Assembly (NCBI RefSeq): GCF_000296465.1
Contig: NZ_JH815203.1
Coordinates: 372,001-436,000 of the forward strand
Length of the DNA: 64,000 bases
Direction of reading: 5' to 3'
Source: Barnesiella intestinihominis YIT 11860
GTDB lineage: Bacteria > Bacteroidota > Bacteroidia > Bacteroidales > Barnesiellaceae
Shown: one piece after another, positions 1 through 8,937 of the stretch
Layout: each line of letters starts with the position of its first letter
How positions within the stretch are numbered: the stretch's first letter is position 1
Notes under the pieces: generated by a model
Told to the model about the DNA's origin: nothing
Seen by the model: only the letters and a program-made list of their open reading frames with translations
The model's database searches: none
Position numbers and translations under genes: made by a program

Positions 1-2
1 CA

Positions 3-1910
3 AATATGAACTCGCTCAATCTGGATGCCGAGGGAAGATACATAAAAATACGCCCCCGATCCAATTGGATCGTGAATGGAACTCCCACGGTATGCGATGT
101 ACTCGAAGTCTCGGATTTACCCCTACAAACTTCCGACACCGATTTTGTTCTATATCTCCGTAATACAAAACTGAATTCACTCCCCGATATAAAAGTGGGC
201 GAAGAAATAACCATCTCGCAAAAATTAGTTGCCGGAAAATTCGGAACACCACCAGACAATATCTTACAAGCATTCCACGGATACCCCAGCATAGCCTATG
301 AAGGAAAACTCCACGACGGAGAATATAATGACTTTGAAAACGGACGGGAATATGAAACTTCTTGTCGCACAATGGCAGGCATGTCACAAGATGGAAAAAC
401 CGTCTATTTCGTAGCTACGGAATTATCGGAAAATAGTGCCGGTATCAACTGTATCGACATCGCTAATTGGATGTTGGCTCATGGAGTCTGGAATGTAGTC
501 AATTTCGATAGCGGTGGCTCCACTGCCATTGTCGTCGACCACACCATGCTGAACCTTCCGGGAAGAGGATCTTTACGCCCAGTTATGGACGGAGTTCTTC
601 TTGTTTCAACTGCTCCCGAAGACAATGGCGTGGCCCATTATTCATTCTCAAAAACACAATTAAATGTACCGATAATTTCCCTTGCATCCCTCACATTAAT
701 TTCTCAAAATAAATACAAAGATGTGATCGAACGCAACGTAGAAGTAGAAGGTTTCGCATTCCGATGTGAACCGGCCGAATTGGGTTGGGTGGACAAAGAA
801 GCTGTTTTCCACGCCGGAAAAACGGTCATGTCTGGCAAAATTATAGCCGAGAAAAACGGAATCACGGCCGAACTTTCCGTTTCGACCCGGCCGGTACAAG
901 ACATACATATAGCAGCCGACGAAATTCTCATAGACAGTGTACGTCCCTACCGAATCAATTTAGAAGGAAACATCAACGGTCAAGTATATACGCTCGACCC
1001 GGCCGCTTTCGCATGGACCTCGTCCAATCCATCTTGTTGCCGTATAGAAAACGGTATCTTAAAAGGAATAGAAAACGGAGAAACGTCGCTCGTCGGGACA
1101 CTCGACACAATTACCGTCGGCTTAAAGGTTACCGTCGAAGTAACTCCGGAGACTCTTGTACACGAAAATTTCTCCGATCTATCAGACTTCCCACTATCCT
1201 CGACCGTATCTAACACGCTCTCAATTTCTCACGAAGAATTACCGACCGGCTGGCCAGATGGAGCCGTATTGCAGTTCGATCAAAAAACAGGAAGAAACCC
1301 TTATGTAGAAATGGGTAAAAGTTATCGTCTATATAGTTTACCCGACTCAATCTCCCTACAACTGAATTTGTCGAAAGAAGCACTGGCAGCCATCAAACAT
1401 ATCCGTTTCGATTTCACGCATAAAAACGGAAAGAGCTACTGGCAACCCGAATATATTCCATCGGACACGGGCGATCAAACCATCGTATGGGCTTTCTCCA
1501 AAAACGGCATAGCTTTTCCCACTGAGGATTTTCCTCTCACATTAGAAGCGATACGGTTCGTACTAAATCCGGGCAGCCGTTCTGAAATCACGATTCCCCT
1601 GCGGGAACTCAAAGCCTACTATCCAGTCAAAGCAAATTCCGCGATAAATAATGTATATACCGAAAATAACTTTGCATGGATCACTGCCGAAGGAGAACTT
1701 CGCCTCCACTATAATTTGCAACAAACCGGTAGTGCCGATATTTCTATTTGGACCACCGCAGGACAGCAAATTTCCGAATATATCTCCAACCGAGAACTCC
1801 CGGGAACTTATACCTATAATATCTCAGACCGATTCCTTTCTCCTGGAATATATATATTGACAATCCGAGCTAACGGAAAAAACCAAAGTCTAAAATTCAG
1901 GGTAAAATAA
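3..1910 (+). CDS. Phosphodiester glycosidase (NAGPA/DUF2233-like) with T9SS tail, 5' partial
   Basis: The reading frame is open to the left edge, so the N-terminus and signal peptide are missing; the first Met at 6 is probably internal. The first ~205 visible residues resemble the phosphodiester glycosidase family, related to the enzyme that removes GlcNAc from GlcNAc-phospho-mannose: the segment FDSGGSTAIVV (about residues 168-178) followed by RPVMDGVLL is the family's typical core. An Ig-like beta domain (about 300-380) and a beta-sandwich carbohydrate-binding-like domain (about 385-555) follow. The last ~80 residues end in a PGIYILTI...LKFRVK pattern typical of type IX secretion sorting tails, so the protein is probably exported and anchored at the surface. 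The substrate is unknown. The downstream gene is convergent. Confidence 0.75.
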   Translation, partial: NMNSLNLDAEGRYIKIRPRSNWIVNGTPTVCDVLEVSDLPLQTSDTDFVLYLRNTKLNSLPDIKVGEEITISQKLVAGKFGTPPDNILQAFHGYPSIAYEGKLHDGEYNDFENGREYETSCRTMAGMSQDGKTVYFVATELSENSAGINCIDIANWMLAHGVWNVVNFDSGGSTAIVVDHTMLNLPGRGSLRPVMDGVLLVSTAPEDNGVAHYSFSKTQLNVPIISLASLTLISQNKYKDVIERNVEVEGFAFRCEPAELGWVDKEAVFHAGKTVMSGKIIAEKNGITAELSVSTRPVQDIHIAADEILIDSVRPYRINLEGNINGQVYTLDPAAFAWTSSNPSCCRIENGILKGIENGETSLVGTLDTITVGLKVTVEVTPETLVHENFSDLSDFPLSSTVSNTLSISHEELPTGWPDGAVLQFDQKTGRNPYVEMGKSYRLYSLPDSISLQLNLSKEALAAIKHIRFDFTHKNGKSYWQPEYIPSDTGDQTIVWAFSKNGIAFPTEDFPLTLEAIRFVLNPGSRSEITIPLRELKAYYPVKANSAINNVYTENNFAWITAEGELRLHYNLQQTGSADISIWTTAGQQISEYISNRELPGTYTYNISDRFLSPGIYILTIRANGKNQSLKFRVK

Positions 1911-1924
1911 GATTGTTTTTTATC

Positions 1925-1960
1925 GATAAGGGATATTTTCATACGAAAGTGTCCCTTATC
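1925..1960. other. Hairpin between convergent genes
   Basis: An 11-bp inverted repeat (1925-1935 with 1950-1960, one G-U pair) lies between the convergent glycosidase and AlbA_2 genes and overlaps the AlbA_2 stop codon. There is no U-run on the 3' side of either strand, so it is at best a weak terminator or an mRNA-end structure. Confidence 0.4.
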
Positions 1961-2609
1961 ATTCATTCCCTCGCAACCGATAACAAAACCGATGACGCTC
2001 GAAACAAATATCGAGAATTCCAAATCGTACAAACCGAGCAATATACTCTATCGCCAACCGATAAGAAATATGAGCCAACCGGCTATATTTACTAACTGTT
2101 ATTTCTTGATGTTCAGCCAAATAATCAAGTAACAATTGTTCTCGTTCGGTATATTTCACAAGAGTTCCCCAAGTGCTGTTTTTCTGTCGCCACACAGCCA
2201 AATGCACAGGTGTTGCCAATATATTCTCGTCGGCAATCCGCACATAAGCTAAATACTTTCCGGTTTCGTCCTGCACTTGCACGGGCTTTTGTTCGGCTTT
2301 CGGAATCTCTGCAACAAGCACCGTTTTACCGTCCACTTCATAAGTCTGCACACTTATCTCCACATTAGGCCGGCAATAAAGTTTGGCAGCAGCCTCTATC
2401 ATATAAATCTCTTCTTCCGAACGCACCCCGGCTATTCGACCGTTGTCCTTCACACCTATCAATAAACGTCCTCCGTCCGTATTGGAAAAAGCAGACAAGG
2501 AACGGGCTATTTTTCGAGCATCGGAAATCTCGAATTTAAAATCCTGCTGCTGGTGTTCTCCTTCTGCGATAAGTTGTTGTAAATACACCTTGTCGGAATT
2601 CGGTCTCAT
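1959..2609 (-). CDS. AlbA_2 (Schlafen-type) domain protein with C-terminal winged helix
   Basis: A 216-residue protein. Residues about 10-135 match the AlbA_2 domain (also called divergent AAA_4 or Schlafen-type): an E-x-x-x-Q-Q-D-F-K-F strand, then AFSNTDGGRLLIGVKD, the usual signature. The C-terminal ~70 residues contain a helix-turn-helix-like segment (EITVSKYSRLAHISYRLA). Family members are nucleic-acid-binding proteins or putative regulators; a molecular function cannot be fixed from sequence. It starts 8 nt after the stop of the MATE gene on the same strand, so the two are probably co-transcribed. The length is typical of the short Bacteroidota form. Confidence 0.8.
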   Translation of the reverse strand: MRPNSDKVYLQQLIAEGEHQQQDFKFEISDARKIARSLSAFSNTDGGRLLIGVKDNGRIAGVRSEEEIYMIEAAAKLYCRPNVEISVQTYEVDGKTVLVAEIPKAEQKPVQVQDETGKYLAYVRIADENILATPVHLAVWRQKNSTWGTLVKYTEREQLLLDYLAEHQEITVSKYSRLAHISYRLAIEYIARFVRFGILDICFERHRFCYRLRGNE

Positions 2610-2617
2610 GGTTTACT

Positions 2618-3970
2618 CTATTTTTTCATTAACTGTTGCAACCGATAACGAAATCGTAGCCAAAATAGAAATCCGGCCGTAAACAGCCCCGCAGGAAATG
2701 CGACCCACACGCCTACGACACCTCCGCCCCATGTAAACCCACACAAATAGCCCACAGGTAAAGCAACTATAAAATACGAGAAAAAGGCAATCCACATCAT
2801 GGGCTTGACATCGGTCGTTCCTCGCAAAGCATTGGCAAAAGTAATCTGCAAAGCATCTCCGAACTGATAAACAATCAGCGAAAATATCAACGAAGAAACA
2901 ACTATCATAACTTCATGGTCTTCTGTAAAGCTATATATAATGGGAGTCCTCACCAAATAGAAGAATAGACTGGCAACAATGGCAAGCGATAAAATAATTC
3001 CCATTCCCGAATTTACAGCTCTACGCAAATTGGGGAAATCCTTCTGCCCCATAAAATGGCTGACCCGCACAGCCAAAGCAGCACCCATACCATAATATAC
3101 CATAAACCCGATAGTACTGACCGAAATCATTATTTGATGGGCCGCCAACGGAATGCTGCCCAGCCACCCTACCATAATAGCACTCAACGAAAAGGCCGCA
3201 GTTTCCATACCCATTTGCAAAGCGATAGGCCACCCCAAAGCATTGAGTTGTATAAAATCATTACGATTGAATCGAGAGCGTAAAATCGCCTCCCTATATA
3301 CTTTATACCGTCGCGCAACAGCAACGACCCCGATAAAGACCAACAGCATAACAATACGCGAGACCAATGTACTCACACCCGCCCCGAACAAGCCCCATTC
3401 GGGGAATCCGAAACTTCCGTAAATCAACAAATAATTCCCGAAAATATTCAATGCGTTTCCACCCAATAAAATCCACATCGGTGTACGAGTATCGGTCAAC
3501 CCTTCCGCAAACTGCCGGAAGCCGTTAAACAGCATGATAAACAATAAAGAAATCAGTTGCAAAACAAAATACGGACGTATGTGAGGCAACAATTCCTCTG
3601 GCTGTCCCAACTTATCGACAAAGCAATAGACCGTATACATTACAGCAGTCAACAATACTGCAACCGATGCATTAGCAGCCAAAGCATTACGAAATACTCG
3701 TCCTATCCCTTGTGTGTTTCCCCCACCCTGCAACATACCGATTAGAGGAGTCAATCCATAAGAAAAACCGGTCGCAAAGATGATTGCCAGATTGAATACA
3801 TTATTCACGAACGCAGCCGCAGCCAACTCCTCCGTACTATGATGCCCGATCATTATCGTATCGGCCAAACCCAATATAATCATACCCAACTGTCCTACGA
3901 CAATCGGTAAACCTAGTCTTAGCAAAGAACTAACCTGCTGTTTATAAGGGAGTAATTGCATTGAGCTCAT
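2618..3970 (-). CDS. MATE family multidrug/cation efflux transporter
   Basis: A 450-residue inner-membrane protein with about 12 hydrophobic segments and two MatE repeats. The first repeat opens with RLGLPIVVGQLGMIILGLADTIMIG, cut here to its recognisable parts PIVVGQ and ADTIMIG, which are typical of MATE antiporters that export cationic compounds using Na+ or H+. The frame is open up to 4075, but a full promoter (-7 box at 4003-4010, -33 at 4030-4033) lies inside that extension. The start is therefore the Met at 3970 (MSSMQLLPY) or the one three codons later. The AlbA_2 gene follows after 8 nt. Confidence 0.9.
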   Translation of the reverse strand: MSSMQLLPYKQQVSSLLRLGLPIVVGQLGMIILGLADTIMIGHHSTEELAAAAFVNNVFNLAIIFATGFSYGLTPLIGMLQGGGNTQGIGRVFRNALAANASVAVLLTAVMYTVYCFVDKLGQPEELLPHIRPYFVLQLISLLFIMLFNGFRQFAEGLTDTRTPMWILLGGNALNIFGNYLLIYGSFGFPEWGLFGAGVSTLVSRIVMLLVFIGVVAVARRYKVYREAILRSRFNRNDFIQLNALGWPIALQMGMETAAFSLSAIMVGWLGSIPLAAHQIMISVSTIGFMVYYGMGAALAVRVSHFMGQKDFPNLRRAVNSGMGIILSLAIVASLFFYLVRTPIIYSFTEDHEVMIVVSSLIFSLIVYQFGDALQITFANALRGTTDVKPMMWIAFFSYFIVALPVGYLCGFTWGGGVVGVWVAFPAGLFTAGFLFWLRFRYRLQQLMKK

Positions 3971-4000
3971 ATCATACAATCTTACAAAAATTAAATGAAG

Positions 4001-4075
4001 TGCAAAGATAATGCAAGGCAAGAGAAAGACAAAGTGAACTTGTTTACTTTTCTTTCTCTTGCCTTGCATTGCCAA
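4001..4075. repeat. Promoter-carrying dispersed repeat, copy A, with long inverted repeat
   Basis: It starts TGCAAAGATAATGCAAGG and continues with AGAGAAAGACAAAG. The block 4011-4035 is repeated as an inverted copy at about 4048-4072, giving a potential hairpin of over 20 bp. About 45 of the first 53 bases match copy C at 43194, and most differences are transitions. The conserved core spans the -7 and -33 boxes. Confidence 0.7.
4003..4033 (-). promoter_or_regulatory. Bacteroidota sigma-ABfr-type promoter for the MATE gene
   Basis: On the minus strand a -33 TTTG (4033-4030) is separated by 19 nt from a perfect -7 TATCTTTG (4010-4003), with the start codon about 33 nt further on. The sequence belongs to the dispersed repeat described at 4001-4075. 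Confidence 0.8.
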
Positions 4076-4143
4076 TCTTGGACTTTTGTCAATCGCTCAT
4101 GTAAATCGAATACAGAAACAACTTCTATTCATTTCTCAGAATG

Positions 4144-4182
4144 AAAATCGGTATCTATCCGACAAATAGATAGATACCGATT
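4144..4182 (-). terminator. Rho-independent terminator of the FN3 surface protein gene
   Basis: A 13-14 bp perfect stem (4146-4159 with 4169-4182), read on the minus strand, is followed by TTTTC. It lies about 70 nt past the stop of the gene at 4251-6140. Confidence 0.75.
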
Positions 4183-4250
4183 GATAGAAAGTTGTCATAA
4201 CTGGATTATGCTTAACTGACTTGAATACCGACTTTCCGGTTCAAAGTCCC

Positions 4251-6140
4251 CTACAAACTCACTTTATAACAATGATCATTTATATATACAAGGTAAAATC
4301 CGTGTATCGGTAAATCCAGTTCATGTTTGCCTATTGTAATTTGTCTACTAAGTATCAACTTACCCTCGATAGTATATATTCGGACAAGAGCATCTCGGGC
4401 AACCCCTACATATAAGATTCCGTTATGAGCATAAACTTTATCAGAGTCTATACCATCAACATTTTCGATGGAGGAAGAGAGTCGTACGATTTGAGGTTCT
4501 GAATACTCCGAATATACGTTGGGTCCCCAAATTCCTTCTTCATCTAACGAATAGGACCAAGAAGCTACAGAATAAAGATATTCATCGCTTTCAGAACCCG
4601 TAAGGTCGGTAAAGGTGTACGAGGTGTTATCGATACCTTCCACTTCGAACGATGCCAATGCAGAAGTATAACTCTCTCCGGCTCTTAGAATTTGCTTTAC
4701 GAAAATATCATCGATAAACATTTTATCCGTTCCCGAGAAAGTAACGGTAAAATGAGTTTGAGCCGACCCATTAGTAAAATCTACGGAAAAAGAATGCTCT
4801 CCCACGGTTTTCATCAGATACTCGCGATGTTCTTTTTCACCTTCACAATAACTATCCACATAGACAGTATCGCCAGCATGAATCGCATACACATTCAGTT
4901 GCACCGTGTATTTGCCATCGTTACGAGACAAATCAAATTCGGGAGACGTGATTTTTCCTTCCTCAAAATCACGGTAGTAATTATCGATACCTATCATTCC
5001 TTTAACCGTACAACCCATATTGACACCCCAACCGGGCACTTTGCTATATTTATTAAGGTCATAATCATAAAAGTAACCGGGCCATTCAAATGTTCCCTCC
5101 GTGATCGTTTCTAAATCCTCGTGCACCAGCGTGTATTCTTCATCGGATCGGGCTGTATGTTTCAAAAAGTGGCGCACGGCATATCCCATTGCACGCTCAA
5201 CAGGATACCATCGAGCAGTATATCCTGTATCGGTTATATCGGTCGGATCGGCTAATTCGGGCACTGGCATAGTACGAATGGGGACATACACTTGTACCTC
5301 GTTCGATTCAACAGAAGTGTATTTGTCATTCTTGGCTTTTACCGTGAAGAAATAAGTTTTTCCTTTTTCCATACCGGTAACTTGACATTCACATTCCGTC
5401 GTTTCGATATTCTCTGCAATATATACACGGTGTGTTTTCTCTTCATCGGCATAATAATAAGCAGACGTAAGATAAGAGGTTGCCGACCACACGGCATCCC
5501 ATCGAGCGGTAAAATGCTCGAATGTTACATCTTTGGGTGAGATCGCGTGGGGTGAGCAAATATCGTACACGTCTTGTATGATTTCAATATCGTCTATCAG
5601 CCACGAATCGTTGTATGCCCCGATTTGTACATAGGCCAAGCGACTCCCCATACCGAAATTGTGCTGAAAAGGGACTTCGATCGTTTGCCATTGGTCGGTG
5701 ATGGTGCATTTCTCACTCGTATAGTAGTTGTTACTGTATTGATCTTGCAAATAAAGGATAAGCGAGTCCTTCGTTTGGGCAATCGAACGTGCTCGGAATC
5801 GCAGTATGAAGTTACCATCGTCCAAACGCACATCGGTATACGGCGTTTGAATCCACCCCTGTGTCTCCCCATATGTATAGTCATCATAAGAGAGTACAGC
5901 GCAAACTCCTCCGGCTTGATGAATACCTCGTCCTTTCCACTGTATGCCGTGCGTGAACTCCATAGGAATCATTGCATTTCCTGTCGAAAGTTCACTCTCG
6001 GCAGGCGTGGATTCGGTTCCTTCGGTAAAAGCCGAAAAATCTTCCGATAAAATAGCGAGTTGTTCGCCACGAGCAGCATAAGCCGAAACAATGTTGACAC
6101 CTAAGAAGATAGTCAAACAGATTGATGTAATTTTTTTCAT
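4251..6140 (-). CDS. Secreted fibronectin type III surface protein with T9SS-like C-terminus
   Basis: A 629-residue exported protein of unknown function. The start is the ATG at 6140 (MKKITSIC); the frame also offers a TTG two codons earlier. A signal peptide (about 1-24) is followed by a jelly-roll-like domain (about 35-190, with a DDG-F-LRFRA pattern), a fibronectin III domain (about 195-290), a second fibronectin III domain (about 295 on) interrupted by a carbohydrate-binding/adhesin-like beta-sandwich (about 340-500), and a C-terminal ~60 residues (GILYVGV...VRIYTIEGKLI...) that match T9SS sorting tails. No catalytic motif is seen. Its neighbour is the TPR-HTH regulator on the same strand, a plausible but unproven regulator. 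Confidence 0.75.
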   Translation of the reverse strand: MKKITSICLTIFLGVNIVSAYAARGEQLAILSEDFSAFTEGTESTPAESELSTGNAMIPMEFTHGIQWKGRGIHQAGGVCAVLSYDDYTYGETQGWIQTPYTDVRLDDGNFILRFRARSIAQTKDSLILYLQDQYSNNYYTSEKCTITDQWQTIEVPFQHNFGMGSRLAYVQIGAYNDSWLIDDIEIIQDVYDICSPHAISPKDVTFEHFTARWDAVWSATSYLTSAYYYADEEKTHRVYIAENIETTECECQVTGMEKGKTYFFTVKAKNDKYTSVESNEVQVYVPIRTMPVPELADPTDITDTGYTARWYPVERAMGYAVRHFLKHTARSDEEYTLVHEDLETITEGTFEWPGYFYDYDLNKYSKVPGWGVNMGCTVKGMIGIDNYYRDFEEGKITSPEFDLSRNDGKYTVQLNVYAIHAGDTVYVDSYCEGEKEHREYLMKTVGEHSFSVDFTNGSAQTHFTVTFSGTDKMFIDDIFVKQILRAGESYTSALASFEVEGIDNTSYTFTDLTGSESDEYLYSVASWSYSLDEEGIWGPNVYSEYSEPQIVRLSSSIENVDGIDSDKVYAHNGILYVGVARDALVRIYTIEGKLILSRQITIGKHELDLPIHGFYLVYINDHCYKVSL

Positions 6141-6204
6141 AAGCAATAATATGATTTTATAATTAGGAAGTGTTCTCTATAATAATGAAGAAATAAGTTT
6201 TAAA

Positions 6205-6212
6205 CAAAAGTA
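6205..6212 (-). promoter_or_regulatory. Putative -7 promoter box for the FN3 protein gene
   Basis: TACTTTTG on the minus strand, 65 nt upstream of the ATG, fits TAnnTTTG. No convincing -33 box is seen. Confidence 0.45.
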
Positions 6213-6366
6213 ACGCCGATAATTCTTTATTAAAAATAATCGACGTTACAATTAAGCCATTATATTGTATTGATAATCAGACATTTTCAAATAGAATATT
6301 ACAAACAATATTTGTTAAACACTAACTATCAACAATTTACACATCAAATAGTTCCTACCGATATTT

Positions 6367-7743
6367 TTACATTAATTTACTTTTAATCCGACTTTTCTGA
6401 GTACGGATAGCATTTAGACTTACTCCTTTGCAAACAGCACATTCTTTGGTATTAAGTCCGCACTTGACCAAACAACATAAAACCGCCTCATCTTGCGTTA
6501 ATTTAGTATGTTTTTTCAAAGCATCGATATATTCATTAAAAGCTTTGTGTATAGACTGCGAGACCATCTGTCGTTCATCAATACTCAATACCGATTCCGA
6601 TTTCGCCTCGATCATCGATTTCATATTTTTGTATGCTTTGGTTCGCATGAAAGATAAAGCACATACATCACCCTTTTTATCGATGAGTGATTGTAGTTCT
6701 TTTCGCTCGTTATCGACCTGCCGGGCGACGACATTCGATTCGCCCATATTCCCCTTTATATTACCCTCATCGCACTCGTGAGCTGTTTCTATCTTTTGAC
6801 GCAACGCCTCCACCTGAGCTTTCCACGCTTTATCTCTTGACCTTCTTTTTTGAATATACAGAAATAAGATAAGCAAAGCTCCAATAATAACTACGGCAAT
6901 CCAACGATAATATCGAGTTTTCTCGGTATAAAGAATCTGCTCCAAATCATATTGATATTCTGTCTCTCCCATTGACTCGGTACGATTAATTTTTTCAATA
7001 GAATCATTAGCAAGATTCAATAAATTTACACATTCTTCATAGAGCGCACCGTTTTTTGTTTCGAGAGCAACTTCGCAAAGCTGCTTATAGCTATTGGCCC
7101 TTGTATAAATATTGGGGCTTAAACTTCCTTGCCGGCTATAATGATATGCAGAATCATACTGTCCAGATAATAAAAACATCTTACCTATGGCAGAATACGT
7201 TCGATATATCAAAGTACTATCCTTAGACAGAGAAATAGCTCTATACGCGTGCTTTGTAGCCTGTTCGAGATCTTTGAGTTCTCCGTAAACGACCGACAGA
7301 TTGTTATGAGCGGCTGTCATTTCCAAAGTGTCCGAAGCAGCTTCCGATAACGACAAAGCTTCTTTAATGTATCCGAGTGCACTGTCGGGACTGTTCTTAT
7401 ACAGATAATCTTTCCCTACTTCCCGTAAAGCTCGAGCCGTATATTTCGTCGAATCGTTCGCCATACATTCTTTCAAGGCGATAGTGTGCTCTTCTAACGC
7501 TCTATTGTACAGATGATGCGTACGCAGTAAGTTTCCGAGACGCAAATGCAACGCAACCGATAGATCCGAATTCGGGCTAGTAAGGCTCAATGCCCGACGA
7601 TATAAATATGCAGCCGAATCGGGTTGAAAAGATTCTATTTCAATCCCATATTCATATAAGCGTGTTGCCTTTTCTTGATATCGGTCACTATGGCAAGCAA
7701 AAAAACAAAGCAAAATGACAATATAACATATACGGGAATTCAT
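6367..7743 (-). CDS. TPR-repeat membrane regulator with C-terminal helix-turn-helix
   Basis: 458 residues. A hydrophobic N-terminus ending FFACHS (possible lipobox, Cys17, or plain signal) precedes about six tetratricopeptide repeats (about 25-250), one transmembrane segment (281-298), a charged coiled-coil-like stretch (about 300-345) and a C-terminal DNA-binding-like domain. The end (LTQDEAVLCCLVKCGLNTKE, then IRTQKSRIKSKL) resembles LuxR-type recognition helices. The architecture puts TPRs outside the inner membrane and the HTH in the cytosol. This is a recurring Bacteroidota type, usually annotated as a TPR protein or transcriptional regulator; the signal sensed is not known. It lies upstream of the FN3 surface protein gene on the same strand. 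Confidence 0.75.
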   Translation of the reverse strand: MNSRICYIVILLCFFACHSDRYQEKATRLYEYGIEIESFQPDSAAYLYRRALSLTSPNSDLSVALHLRLGNLLRTHHLYNRALEEHTIALKECMANDSTKYTARALREVGKDYLYKNSPDSALGYIKEALSLSEAASDTLEMTAAHNNLSVVYGELKDLEQATKHAYRAISLSKDSTLIYRTYSAIGKMFLLSGQYDSAYHYSRQGSLSPNIYTRANSYKQLCEVALETKNGALYEECVNLLNLANDSIEKINRTESMGETEYQYDLEQILYTEKTRYYRWIAVVIIGALLILFLYIQKRRSRDKAWKAQVEALRQKIETAHECDEGNIKGNMGESNVVARQVDNERKELQSLIDKKGDVCALSFMRTKAYKNMKSMIEAKSESVLSIDERQMVSQSIHKAFNEYIDALKKHTKLTQDEAVLCCLVKCGLNTKECAVCKGVSLNAIRTQKSRIKSKLM

Positions 7744-7786
7744 GAGTGCAACTGCTTGGTATAAGTAACAACAACGAAAATCTTAG

Positions 7787-7794
7787 CAAAGATA
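7787..7794 (-). promoter_or_regulatory. -7 promoter box for the TPR-HTH regulator
   Basis: A perfect TATCTTTG on the minus strand lies 43 nt upstream of the ATG at 7743. The -33 region is AT-rich without a clear TTTG. Confidence 0.6.
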
Positions 7795-7971
7795 ATTTTA
7801 TCAGCCGGGAAAATTATAAAATGTGAATAAAAAACAGCAAAAAAGTACAATTTATACAAATAGGTAAAAAGGTGACAATAAATGCCCCAGCAAACCTAAG
7901 GTACAAATCAACTATACCCGAACTCTCCTCGACATACGAAAACCACCATCTATTCAGCCGGATAAAATAAC

Positions 7972-8011
7972 AAAAAAGAGAGAGCCCGATTTTTACACGA
8001 TAAGCTCTCTC
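7972..8011 (-). terminator. Terminator of the nucleotidyltransferase gene
   Basis: An 8-bp stem (GAGAGAGC 7978-7985 with GCTCTCTC 8004-8011) is followed on the minus strand by a run of six U, 26 nt past the stop of the gene at 8038. Confidence 0.7.
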
Positions 8012-8037
8012 CTTCAATTTCTATTTCATCGACTCTT

Positions 8038-8937
8038 TCAGAACAATTTCTCTGGGTATTCACCGGCAGCAATCAACGCATGAATTTTGTCGACAACCGA
8101 CTGCCTGTCGGCAGCATAAGTTACCCCGAACCATTTCGACGGAGTATCGAGAACCGTTACAGAGGCCTTGCCAGTTTGAATCAAATCATTTACCAACAAA
8201 GGTATAAAATACTCAGCTTTAATATTATCTGCATTCTCTTTCAAGAACTTAACGAAATACTCTTCGGAATATTTGAAATAATCGGGTGTGAATCCCCACA
8301 TATTCATCGAAACAGGAGCATTGTCATCGATAGCAGTCCAAGTATCCCCTTCTTTAAACATCACCTTGCCGTCGCGACGTTCTATCTGAGTACGTTCTAC
8401 AACAGATGTAAGATGTTTCTCGGCATTGGTCTCGCACACGCCACGAGCAACAGAACCGCTCTCAGACAGCGTATTTCCCACGCGATAACCCACCATACAA
8501 TACTCATTTTTCTTTCCTTCCAGACCTTTCAAATAATCGGCCAAAATAGCAAAACTTTCGCGACCGTAGAAATCATCGGCATTAATAACGGCAAATGGCT
8601 CTTTAATTACATCTTTACCCATCAACACGGCATGATTAGTTCCCCACGGTTTAGTACGTCCCTCGGGACACGTGAAGCCCTCCGGCAAATCGTCGATAGA
8701 CTGGAATACCAATTCACAAGGAATATGACCTTCATATTTAGAAAGAATCTTATCCCTGAAATCTTGCTCGAAATCCTTACGAATTACGAAAACGACTTTA
8801 CCGAATCCTCCGCGTAAAGCATCGAAAATCGAATAGTCCATAATCGTTTCACCGTTAGGACCAAGACCGTCGAGCTGTTTCAGTCCTCCATAACGACTAC
8901 CCATACCGGCAGCCAATACAAAAAGAGTTGGTTTCAT
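8038..8937 (-). CDS. Sugar nucleotidyltransferase-like protein
   Basis: A 299-residue cytosolic protein of the NTP_transferase fold. The N-terminal signature LAAGMGSRYGGLKQ (residues 8-21) is the nucleotide-binding loop of glucose-1-phosphate-type nucleotidyltransferases, and NADDFYG (119-125) holds the metal-binding Asp pair. A conserved PVSMNMWGF segment (about 205-215) follows. The family activates a sugar phosphate with an NTP; the sugar is unknown. In related genomes, as I recall, it sits beside an aminoglycoside-phosphotransferase-like kinase, but no such gene is adjacent here. Monocistronic, with its own -7 box (8971-8978) and terminator. Confidence 0.8.
   Translation of the reverse strand: MKPTLFVLAAGMGSRYGGLKQLDGLGPNGETIMDYSIFDALRGGFGKVVFVIRKDFEQDFRDKILSKYEGHIPCELVFQSIDDLPEGFTCPEGRTKPWGTNHAVLMGKDVIKEPFAVINADDFYGRESFAILADYLKGLEGKKNEYCMVGYRVGNTLSESGSVARGVCETNAEKHLTSVVERTQIERRDGKVMFKEGDTWTAIDDNAPVSMNMWGFTPDYFKYSEEYFVKFLKENADNIKAEYFIPLLVNDLIQTGKASVTVLDTPSKWFGVTYAADRQSVVDKIHALIAAGEYPEKLF

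Noticed and set aside
1913-2095. 60-codon plus-strand frame after the glycosidase
   Set aside because: Antisense to the end of the AlbA_2 gene and without features of a real protein.
3971-4075. N-terminal extension of the MATE protein by 35 residues
   Set aside because: A complete promoter lies within it, so the region is upstream of transcription start.
7814-8017. 67-codon minus-strand frame between the TPR regulator and the nucleotidyltransferase
   Set aside because: It overlaps the terminator hairpin at 7972-8011, has no ribosome-binding or promoter signal and resembles no family.
8080-8817. 245-codon plus-strand frame opposite the nucleotidyltransferase
   Set aside because: A shadow of a clearly recognised gene; composition is what the reverse complement produces.
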